8,664 nt of DNA from an uncultured Prevotella sp. (GTDB taxonomy: Bacteria; Bacteroidota; Bacteroidia; Bacteroidales; Bacteroidaceae): positions 1 through 8,664 of the forward strand of contig CAKQDQ010000105.1 in NCBI GenBank assembly GCA_934229335.1, in the 5' to 3' direction. Positions 1 through 5,023 of this stretch are shown here, piece by piece (positions within the stretch are counted from its first letter, which is position 1; each line of letters opens with the position of its first letter). Both the position numbers and the translations under genes were made by a program. The notes under the pieces are model-generated. The model was not told the DNA's origin, ran no database searches, and saw nothing but the letters and a program-made list of their open reading frames with translations.

Positions 1-535
1 CCTTAATTACTTTGAGGTTTTGCGTAGTAACTCGCTCGTTACCCATATGACCTCCCATGCGCATACCCTTAAATACCTTCGCAGGATAAGAGCAGGCACC
101 AATTGAACCCGGCTTACGAGCGCGGTCGTCCTGACCGTGAGTTGACTGACCTACACCACCGAAACCATGACGCTTTACAACACCCTGGAAGCCTTTACCC
201 TTTGATGTACCTACAACGTCAACAAAGTCATTCTCTCCGAAGAGATCAACTGTAATAGTGTCACCGAGGTTGTGTTCCTCATCAAACTTGAACTCAGCCA
301 AGTGCTGCTTCGGTGTTGTGCCGGCCTTCTTAAAGGCACCCATCATAGGCTTTGTTGTACGAGACTCTTTTGCCTCACCAAAGCCGAGCTGAATTGCAGC
401 GTAACCGTCCTTCTCGACGGTCTTCACTTGAGTTACGACACAAGGACCAGCTTCGATAACAGTGCACGGTATATTCTTACCGTCGGCACTGAAAACGGAT
501 GTCATTCCGATTTTTCTTCCAATTAATCCTGGCAT
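1..535 (-). CDS. rplC: 50S ribosomal protein L3, 3' end cut by window edge
   Basis: L3 is a primary-binding protein of the large ribosomal subunit and lines the peptidyl-transferase region. The start ATG is at 535-533 and the protein begins [12 protein letters not shown], the canonical short-form bacterial L3 start. Further L3 hallmarks are [16 protein letters not shown] at about residues 117-132, [20 protein letters not shown] at about 146-165 and [14 protein letters not shown] running off the window. About 178 residues are present; bacterial L3 is usually near 205-210, so roughly 30 are missing at the C-terminus. The frame has no breaks. A promoter and leader lie directly upstream. In many bacteria rpsJ (S10) precedes rplC; no rpsJ is seen in this window. 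rplD would be expected to follow beyond the left edge. Identification is very secure. Confidence 0.98.
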   Translation of the reverse strand, partial: MPGLIGRKIGMTSVFSADGKNIPCTVIEAGPCVVTQVKTVEKDGYAAIQLGFGEAKESRTTKPMMGAFKKAGTTPKQHLAEFKFDEEHNLGDTITVDLFGENDFVDVVGTSKGKGFQGVVKRHGFGGVGQSTHGQDDRARKPGSIGACSYPAKVFKGMRMGGHMGNERVTTQNLKVIK

Positions 536-702
536 TTCTTTGTTAAATTAACTAATAAATATATTATTTCTTTTTATTCCCGTTTCTTATCTTACGTGTA
601 TACACGCAAAAATAGCGCACTTCAGGCATCCTTTTCCTCGGAGTCTAAGGCGTTATGATTCAGCGAGTTGATAGACAATTCCAGCGCAATCCCCCTGATT
701 TC
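536..702 (-). promoter_or_regulatory. rplC mRNA 5' leader
   Basis: About 165 nt separate the predicted transcription start from the rplC start codon, which is long for a simple Bacteroidota gene. The leader contains a perfect 12-bp palindrome, CGTGTATACACG, at 595-606. A second palindrome, GTTAAATTAAC (542-552), ends seven bases before the ATG, inside the A/T-rich initiation region. Ribosomal-protein operons are often autoregulated through such leaders, so a protein-binding structure is plausible. I see no match to a leader class I can name. The boundaries follow from the promoter call. Confidence 0.5.
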
Positions 703-707
703 GAGTG

Positions 708-738
708 CAAAGTTACTACTTTTTTCTGGTTCCTGCAA
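708..738 (-). promoter_or_regulatory. Bacteroidota-type promoter of rplC
   Basis: Read on the minus strand, TTG (738-736), a 20-bp spacer and TAACTTTG (715-708) match the Bacteroidota sigma-ABfr consensus (TTG near -33, TAnnTTTG near -7). Transcription should begin around 700-703, leaving a leader of about 165 nt before the rplC ATG. The spacing and the perfect -7 box make this one of the two best promoters in the window. Confidence 0.85.
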
Positions 739-1244
739 GTTTTTTATATAGTTTTTTACTTCTAAGTGCATAATTTTCAAATAACTATCCTTTCTGTCAT
801 CTTTCTTGCTCTACTGTATCGCGTTTACCTCTGAACGGATTTCTTCTCGTTAAGAAGAAGCGACAGTTTCGAACTGTTCTGTTATTAACTATACATTCAT
901 TATTTCCGCACAATGTCATCCCTATAAAATTTACCATTTATACCTACTGATGGTACGTATGCGTTATATCACTTTATATCAGGCTGTTAGGTTACTCATT
1001 TGCTATGTATATCTTTTTACTCTGTGAATACTATCTTTTTTGGGGGTGCAATATCTTCCTTATTGCATGGCAAAAGCGTTGTGATTACATGAATATTTAG
1101 TTTTTTCGTAGCAATTGCCCTAATTTACCATAGGGGCAACGATAAAAAACTGCTTTTTCGTTACTACATTACTGAAGAAAGTGCCTTATCGCATACAGCA
1201 AGGTACTTCTCTCTTATTTCTTTGTTTTTTGGCAAATTTATAGC
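739..1244. other. Gene-free AT-rich stretch with several hairpins
   Basis: No credible coding frame is visible on either strand. Inverted repeats present are: TTCTTC/GAAGAA (841-846/854-859); ACAGTT/AACTGT with a 3-nt loop (863-877); TGCAATA/TATTGCA with a 7-nt loop (1047-1067); AGTTTTTT/AAAAAACT (1099-1106/1144-1151) enclosing TTGCCC/GGGCAA (1115-1120/1134-1139); and GTGCCTT/AAGGTAC (1181-1187/1200-1206). A minus-strand TAnnTTTG box (TAAATTTG, 1240-1233) precedes the last three, but with a poor upstream TTG (15-bp spacer). This could be an orphan structured RNA, decayed DNA, or the old 3' region of the broken gene at 1558-1916. Confidence 0.45.
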
Positions 1245-1247
1245 TTA

Positions 1248-1273
1248 GTAATATTCAAAAAATAACTTAAGTA
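1248..1273 (+). repeat. Left terminal inverted repeat of MITE-like element
   Basis: This 26-bp arm pairs with 1536-1561. Mismatches are only at 1256 (C against G in the partner read inverted) and 1270 (A against C). The outermost eight bases, GTAATATT, match perfectly and abut the TTA at 1245-1247. Confidence 0.7.
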
Positions 1274-1466
1274 AGTATTCAAAATTATTTTTATAAATAA
1301 GTAAGTTAATGTTCTTGTATTATTGAGAATATTTTATACAGTCTCTTTTGGTCATCTGCTTCCACTGTTTTCGGTCACAATGCCCGCATTACACTCTCAA
1401 ACAGTGAAACTAACTGCCTCAAAACAGCCTATATTAAATATTAAAATAATTTTGGACACTTACTTA
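1268..1466. repeat. Second, nested inverted-repeat pair inside the element
   Basis: TAAGTAAGT plus a 12-base CAAAATTATTTT block at 1268-1291 recurs inverted at 1443-1466, with about 22 of 24 positions matching. TAAGTAAGT also occurs directly at 1298-1306, and TATTCAAAA occurs twice 24 bp apart (1252-1260 and 1276-1284). The arrangement resembles the subterminal repeats of some transposons, or an element nested within or derived from another. Confidence 0.55.
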
Positions 1467-1500
1467 TTCTATTTTTGTATTGTTAGGGTAATGTTTACCT

Positions 1501-1540
1501 ACGCAGTTTTTATCTCATCTTGCTGAGGTAAAAACTACGT
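1501..1540 (+). terminator. 17-bp hairpin inside the element, terminator-like on the plus strand
   Basis: Positions 1501-1517 and 1524-1540 form a 17-bp stem around the 6-nt loop TCTTGC; two positions would be G-U or A-C depending on strand. On the plus strand it is followed by AAGTTATTTTTTC, which resembles the U-tract of an intrinsic terminator. The stem is AT-rich and I see no plus-strand gene that needs ending. It may instead be part of the folding structure of the mobile element, or may form the 3' end of a minus-strand transcript. Confidence 0.4.
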
Positions 1541-1561
1541 AAGTTATTTTTTCAATATTAC
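1536..1561 (-). repeat. Right terminal inverted repeat of MITE-like element
   Basis: Inverted copy of 1248-1273. Its outer end is immediately followed by TTA (1562-1564). The stop codon of the small broken gene (TAA, 1560-1558) lies within this arm, so the element provides the end of that reading frame. Confidence 0.7.
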
Positions 1562-1916
1562 TTAATGAGAACATGGCGTAATGTGTTATTCATGTATTCC
1601 GCCTCGTATTCATTCTGCGAATAGAGGCTAATATAGCTACCTATCGTCAGTTTCTGTAGCGATACCGTATACTGTTCGTTTACGCCCACAATGTATTCAT
1701 GCATATTAAGGTCTCGTTGCCCGTAATTCTCTTCATGGTCTATGTCAGGTTTGTTCAGACGTATGTTCTGCGCTTTAGCAGAACTACAAACGCACAAACG
1801 CATAGAAAGGGCATAACACTCAGGGATAAAGGAGAGCTAACGATAAACAAAGGCTTTGTCAAAAATATATTTTTTATAAATGTGATTAGGGATATTGTCA
1901 TCAACATCCTTATCAT
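1558..1916 (-). pseudogene. Small secreted-protein gene, frameshifted by an 8-bp tandem duplication
   Basis: The upstream frame starts at an ATG at 1916-1914 (alternatives 1907, 1901) and has a basic N-terminus then a hydrophobic run ending ...SVMPFLCVC before going out of frame. The downstream frame reads ...SSAKAQNIRLNKPDID and continues to a TAA at 1560-1558. The frames meet at a tandem CAAACGCA repeat (1787-1802). Removing one copy gives one open frame of 116 residues whose first part looks like a Bacteroidota signal peptide with an AKA-Q cleavage site. A TAnnTTTG promoter box lies about 24 nt upstream of the first ATG. The mature part (about 70 residues, rich in Tyr, Asn, Glu, ending RHVLIK) is not a family I recognise. 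It has a faint resemblance to the last strand of a type IX secretion C-terminal domain, which I would not rely on. The downstream frame alone (81 codons from 1803) could be expressed, but without a convincing signal peptide. Confidence 0.5.
1787..1802. repeat. 8-bp tandem repeat (CAAACGCA x2) causing a frameshift
   Basis: Two perfect adjacent copies of CAAACGCA on the plus strand (1787-1794, 1795-1802). Eight is not a multiple of three, and the repeat lies exactly where the two coding frames of the 1558-1916 gene must be joined. It could be a fixed mutation or a site of slipped-strand on/off switching. Confidence 0.85.
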
Positions 1917-1939
1917 ATCTGGAGTCAAAAGATTTTAGT

Positions 1940-1966
1940 CAAAGTTATATCTCATCCGATATTCAA
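1940..1966 (-). promoter_or_regulatory. Promoter motif for the broken small secreted-protein gene
   Basis: On the minus strand a perfect TAACTTTG -7 box is at 1947-1940, and the nearest TTG is at 1966-1964 with a 16-bp spacer, shorter than the usual 19-21. Start of transcription would fall near 1935, about 20 nt before the ATG at 1916. This supports 1916 as the original gene start. Confidence 0.45.
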
Positions 1967-2170
1967 TAAACTTTACAACTGTATAAAAACTGTAACTCGT
2001 GACTGTATTTATATAATGTATTACCACGAATATATAAATTGTTCAACATCAAGCCCCCCCCCCAATTAGGCAATTAGATCATATCGTAAAAGTCAAGCAT
2101 CTTCATATTCAGTCACAATATGGATGAATCTCTTTTGTAGCTACCATTTTCTTAATTGGGAAGTAACATA
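1948..2170. other. Gene-free spacer with a C10 tract
   Basis: No credible reading frame is seen. It holds a homopolymer of ten C at 2054-2063 (G10 on the minus strand), unusual in this AT-rich spacer. ACTGTA also occurs three times in one orientation at 1978, 1989 and 2002, roughly one helical turn apart. Both lie upstream of the small broken gene in its transcriptional sense. Confidence 0.5.
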
Positions 2171-2207
2171 AAAAGAGCCCCAACCGCATTACGATTGGGG
2201 CTCTTTT
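2171..2207 (-). terminator. Intrinsic terminator after the exporter operon
   Basis: Arms 2171-2186 and 2192-2207 form a 16-bp GC-rich stem with one mismatch and a 5-nt loop. On the minus strand the stem AAAAGAGCCCCAA.../...TTGGGGCTCTTTTT ends in a U-tract. It lies 39 nt past the stop of the last exporter gene. The symmetrical A and T runs mean it could also act on the plus strand. Confidence 0.85.
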
Positions 2208-2245
2208 ACGTATTTTATATTTCTATATTAAACTGCTCGTGGATG

Positions 2246-2746
2246 TTATTTCTTTTTACGCAGTCCCTTACGAGTCACAGCGTATGGTATGTTACCGAAC
2301 ATAAAGAGAGGTATAGTCACTCCTATTACCATCAATGCTATTATAGTAAGCGTCATCATGCCATTATAACAGAAAAGGTAGTTGTAGTGGTAGAACTCAG
2401 CCTCTGGCAGGTCTGTAAGGCACTGCACCAATGACTCTACGGTGCGATAGGCATACATTCCAGGAATCATAGGCAACAATGCAGGGAATGAGAGTGACTC
2501 GGCAGGGCATTTCCACCATCGAGCACAGGGGATAGAGGCGAAGCCTATGACAAGTGATGCTACGAAAGCAGCAAGCACAATGGACCAGTCCGCACCGTTC
2601 ATTAAGGCGTAACGTGTGGCGTGCCCCATGGCAGCGAGTAACGCACATCCAGAGAATGCCTTTATTGGCACGTTACTGATGCTGCCGAATCCTATGGCGG
2701 CAATGGCAGCGAAGAAGCCGTCTTCTATTAATTCTATGAGAAACAT
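2246..2746 (-). CDS. Threonine/serine exporter-type protein, YjjB-like half (ThrE_2/DUF3815)
   Basis: This encodes 166 residues of an inner-membrane protein with about five hydrophobic segments (roughly 8-22, 33-48, 54-72, 86-100 and 128-152) and a basic tail (RKGLRKKK). The block FPALLPMIPGMYAYRTVESL at about 88-107 is the signature of the YjjB/ThrE_2 family. This family is the short partner of a split ThrE exporter: in Corynebacterium ThrE exports threonine and serine as one fused protein, and in E. coli YjjP-YjjB has been linked to succinate export. It begins 15 nt after the stop of the YjjP-like gene, so the two are surely co-transcribed and presumably form one transporter. Length fits the family (about 150-165). 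The substrate cannot be read from sequence. Confidence 0.88.
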   Translation of the reverse strand: MFLIELIEDGFFAAIAAIGFGSISNVPIKAFSGCALLAAMGHATRYALMNGADWSIVLAAFVASLVIGFASIPCARWWKCPAESLSFPALLPMIPGMYAYRTVESLVQCLTDLPEAEFYHYNYLFCYNGMMTLTIIALMVIGVTIPLFMFGNIPYAVTRKGLRKKK

Positions 2747-2761
2747 TATGCTGATGTGGAA

Positions 2762-3565
2762 TTAAAAGAACTCTATATTCATTAATATTATGGCGATACA
2801 CAGTCCTACCGCAAGGCATGCTGTGAGTATCAACGCTGTGATAAAGCGACAGATACTACATATATAATGTCCATACAACAAGTCGCTGACGGCATTAATA
2901 TATGGTATTCCCGGCACAAGATACAGCACACTGGTGGCGAGAGCTATCTCTGGAGTGTTGCCAAGATGGAACACATAGCCTGCTGATGCTATGATGGCGG
3001 AGAAACAAGCCGCTATGATAGTTGCCATACGTATATCCATCTTCATGGAGTGCAACTTGTTCTTTAGATAAAAGCCATCAATGGTAGCAATGAATACTAT
3101 AAGCATCGCCAAAGCATCACCGTTGAAGAGACGGCAGAAAGAAGCATTGGCAAATCCCACGAGTATGAGTACGAACCATTTATTCAGTCGCTTTCTCGTA
3201 GTAATATACGTAAGCAGACGGTTGGCTACAGGCAGAGAGAGGTGTCTGTCGGCTATACGCCAGCTCAGTGTACTAAGCGAAGAGTTTTGCTCAAAGTTAA
3301 GTCCTCCAGTACTGATGCGCTCATTATTTGTATAGGAATGGTTATGATCCCCGTCCCATACTGTCATCATGATATGCAGTGGAAAGATTGTTACTTCCGC
3401 AGTAGTACCGTACGACTCAGCTATACGCTCTACATTTTTCTCTATTCGTATTGACGTGGTACCGCAGGCGAGCAATGCTGCCGCATAACGTGAAAGGAAA
3501 AGTGCAATGCTTTTCAGTCTCTGGTGTACCTCCTCTGGCGTTTTACAATTACTAACGTGACTCAT
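2762..3565 (-). CDS. Threonine/serine exporter-type protein, YjjP-like half (ThrE/DUF1212)
   Basis: This encodes 267 residues. The N-terminal half (about 10-125) is soluble and matches the ThrE/DUF1212 layout, with an ACGTTSIRIEKNVERIAESYG stretch near 33-53 that resembles the family's conserved Gly-rich block. The C-terminal half has five hydrophobic segments (about 130-146, 150-166, 181-199, 207-220, 240-262) and the family motif PGIPYINAVSDLLYGHY at 218-234. It would sit in the inner membrane and pair with the YjjB-like protein 15 nt downstream. Its ATG (3565-3563) lies inside the end of the preceding 70-residue gene (14-nt overlap), which suggests translational coupling. Family assignment is firm; the exported compound (Thr/Ser, succinate or another small acid) is unknown. 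Confidence 0.9.
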   Translation of the reverse strand: MSHVSNCKTPEEVHQRLKSIALFLSRYAAALLACGTTSIRIEKNVERIAESYGTTAEVTIFPLHIMMTVWDGDHNHSYTNNERISTGGLNFEQNSSLSTLSWRIADRHLSLPVANRLLTYITTRKRLNKWFVLILVGFANASFCRLFNGDALAMLIVFIATIDGFYLKNKLHSMKMDIRMATIIAACFSAIIASAGYVFHLGNTPEIALATSVLYLVPGIPYINAVSDLLYGHYICSICRFITALILTACLAVGLCIAIILMNIEFF

Positions 3566-3764
3566 TCCACTCTATTGTTATTTCCTTACCTTCATCCCAA
3601 CTAACGATGTGATAACGCTTGTTCAGCTCAACCATTTTGTGAACCAGCTTCGGACCAAATGCGAGTATGAGAGTCAGAGCCACACAAATACAGATTATCC
3701 ACTCGTTGTAATTTACTGATGATGCCGCAGCAGCCTTGGCTGCTGCCAAGAAAATTGATGTCAT
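3552..3764 (-). CDS. Small single-helix membrane protein, unknown, in exporter operon
   Basis: Seventy residues: an Ala-rich start (MTSIFLAAAKAAAASS), one transmembrane helix at about 21-38 (EWIICICVALTLILAFGP) and a charged C-terminal tail of about 30 residues (VELNKRYHIVSWDEGKEITIEW), probably cytoplasmic by the positive-inside rule. I do not recognise a family. It is likely real: it lies in the same orientation between the LysR gene (41 nt away) and the YjjP-like gene, overlaps the latter by 14 nt, and fills the gap exactly. It may be an accessory subunit or stabiliser of the split exporter, or a translational lead-in for it. A strong hairpin lies in its first codons. Confidence 0.7.
   Translation of the reverse strand: MTSIFLAAAKAAAASSVNYNEWIICICVALTLILAFGPKLVHKMVELNKRYHIVSWDEGKEITIEWNESR
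3727..3746 (-). other. Perfect 9-bp hairpin in the first codons of the small membrane protein
   Basis: GCAGCAGCC (3727-3735) and GGCTGCTGC (3738-3746) are perfectly complementary, separated by two bases, and encode part of the Ala run at residues 7-13. A stem this stable, starting about 18 nt after the ATG, could slow or gate translation initiation of the operon's structural genes. It could also simply result from consecutive Ala codons. Confidence 0.6.
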
Positions 3765-3805
3765 GGTTGTTTTTGTTTAGTTTTATTCTTATGTTATCCT
3801 TATTA

Positions 3806-4714
3806 TCATTTTCCTAACCAAGAGTAGAGTCGGTTCCTGATAGCGTTGGTATCGCACAAGAGCCTAATAAACTCTTTGGTAGCTTCTTTCTTGTATGATT
3901 CCTTTAATATATGGAATGACCCCGTCATTGTCGCCTCTGGGTCGTCAATAGGTATGGCACACAGCCCACTGCTTTCTTCTATGGCGGCACTTGAAAGCAC
4001 CGTAACATAATTAGAATTTTGCACGAGATGCAGCAACGGATTGACGGAGTTCATCTCTATTATAGTTCTCATTTCCAAATTACGTCTGCCCACCATGGCG
4101 TCGAGCGTATTGCGTGCCTGCAGTCCTTTAGTAGGCAACACAAGGTCATAGTCAACAAGTTGGTGTACGCTGATGCTCTTATGCTTTGCCAATGGGTGGT
4201 CTTTCTTGACAATAGCCGATAGACTATCGTCAAATAGTATGTGCGATTCAATCTGTGGATAAGAGTCAAACGGTTTGAAGGAAACCACAAAGTCCAATTC
4301 TCTTTTGGTTAACATCTCCATCAACTCGTTCATGGTCTTATAATAGACGTGTAGCTTTATACCAGGGTATGTTTTGTGAAACAGCATGATACACTCGTTC
4401 ATCAGCATACTGAAGGAATGTGTTACACCGACATTCAGTGTTCCTGCCTTTAGTCCAAGCAGGTCATTCATACGGTTTACGCAGTTATCTGCCTGCTGAA
4501 GTGTCTGTCGTGCAAACGGCAAGAGTTCATAGCCAGCCTGCGAAAGGCTCACCTCGTGGCTATTGCGATGAAACAACGTCACATTAAGTTCCTCCTCAAG
4601 CATCTTTATTGACTGCGAGAAAGAACTCTGCGTTACGCATAACGCCTTGGCTGCTTCTGTAAAATTTAAGGTTTCAGCCGCTTTCACGAAAGCTCTTAAT
4701 TGTCTTAGTTCCAT
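3806..4714 (-). CDS. LysR-family transcriptional regulator
   Basis: This encodes 302 residues, the normal LysR length. The N-terminal winged helix-turn-helix (about 1-60) shows the classic pattern MELRQLRAFVKAAETLNFTEAA, then VTQSSFSQSIKMLEEELNVTLFHR (recognition helix near 28-40) and a linker helix to about 88. The periplasmic-binding-like effector domain occupies about 90-300, starting LKAGTLNVGVTHSFS. The ATG at 4714-4712 is placed 47 nt from a near-consensus promoter box. LysR regulators usually stand divergent from their targets; here the gene is co-directional and only 41 nt ahead of the exporter genes, so it probably heads the operon and regulates it, possibly with autoregulation at 4761-4791. 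The effector cannot be deduced; it may be the exported metabolite. Confidence 0.95.
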   Translation of the reverse strand: MELRQLRAFVKAAETLNFTEAAKALCVTQSSFSQSIKMLEEELNVTLFHRNSHEVSLSQAGYELLPFARQTLQQADNCVNRMNDLLGLKAGTLNVGVTHSFSMLMNECIMLFHKTYPGIKLHVYYKTMNELMEMLTKRELDFVVSFKPFDSYPQIESHILFDDSLSAIVKKDHPLAKHKSISVHQLVDYDLVLPTKGLQARNTLDAMVGRRNLEMRTIIEMNSVNPLLHLVQNSNYVTVLSSAAIEESSGLCAIPIDDPEATMTGSFHILKESYKKEATKEFIRLLCDTNAIRNRLYSWLGK

Positions 4715-4760
4715 TGTCGTAAAAAAAGTCCGTATCTTTTCCTTTTTTCAAATCGCAGTG

Positions 4761-4791
4761 CAAAGTTATCGCTTTTTCCTTATAGCCACAA
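4761..4791 (-). promoter_or_regulatory. Promoter of the LysR-exporter operon
   Basis: On the minus strand TTG (4791-4789), a 20-bp spacer and TAACTTTG (4768-4761) match the Bacteroidota consensus exactly. Transcription should start near 4755, giving a leader of about 40 nt before the LysR ATG. No other consensus promoter is visible in the gaps before the exporter genes. Confidence 0.85.
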
Positions 4792-4914
4792 GCGTTTGCT
4801 TTCGGAATATGCGAACGTCGGTATCGTTACTATATATAAGTAGAACAGTACTTTTATGTCATTACACTACAATTATACACCATTCACTCTACTTTTTCTC
4901 TGTTTTGCGTATAT

Positions 4915-4952
4915 AAAAAAGCCACTTCAAGGGCTTCAGCCTATGAGGTGGC
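4915..4952 (-). terminator. Intrinsic terminator downstream of murI
   Basis: Read on the minus strand, GCCACCTCA (4952-4944) pairs with TGAAGTGGC (4929-4921) through one wobble, with a small inner GGCT/AGCC stem, followed by TTTTTT (4920-4915). It lies about 70 nt past the murI stop and ends the envelope operon before the LysR promoter. The remaining bases between 4792 and 5023 show no gene. Confidence 0.85.
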
Positions 4953-5023
4953 ATTATGTTTTTTCGATTGCGTCTTTCGGTAAAAACTAACTTAGTGTTC
5001 AATTTTTACTTAGCATCATCACG

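Larger units (their letters stand above)
1245..1564. mobile_element. MITE-like element (314 bp) with flanking TTA direct repeats
   Basis: The stretch 1248-1273 is the inverted copy of 1536-1561: 24 of 26 positions match, beginning GTAATATT and continuing through an A6 run and TAACTTA. The two outer ends are flanked by TTA at 1245-1247 and 1562-1564, as expected for a 3-bp target duplication. The 314-bp interior has no transposase or other credible gene, so the element would be non-autonomous. Three-base TNA duplications are typical of part of the IS5 family (IS1031 group); that link is inference only. Internal subterminal repeats (TAAGTAAGT, TATTCAAAA) add to the transposon-like look. I cannot tell whether other copies exist in the genome. 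Confidence 0.65.

Noticed and set aside
1323..1526. Plus-strand 67-codon open frame
   Set aside because: It starts at a non-ATG codon, lies wholly inside the MITE-like element, ends in a hairpin stem, and has no promoter or recognisable composition.
1558..1660. Type IX secretion C-terminal domain in the small broken gene
   Set aside because: Only a loose pattern (a strand, a Gly turn and a terminal VLIK) fits; the defining Gly-rich and Asn-Pro motifs are not evident.
1699..1938. Plus-strand 79-codon open frame
   Set aside because: It lies antisense to the broken small secreted-protein gene, which has the better promoter and signal-peptide evidence.
536..2170. tRNA, rRNA or CRISPR in the long gene-poor stretch
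   Set aside because: No cloverleaf with a TTCGA-type T-loop, no rRNA segment and no regularly spaced direct repeats could be found.
2156..2434. Plus-strand 92-codon open frame
   Set aside because: It runs through the terminator hairpin and antisense to the YjjB-like gene; it is a shadow frame.
3292..3299. CAAAGTTA (minus-strand TAACTTTG) inside the YjjP-like gene
   Set aside because: It encodes ordinary residues in a well-supported gene; a chance match to the promoter box is more likely than an internal promoter.
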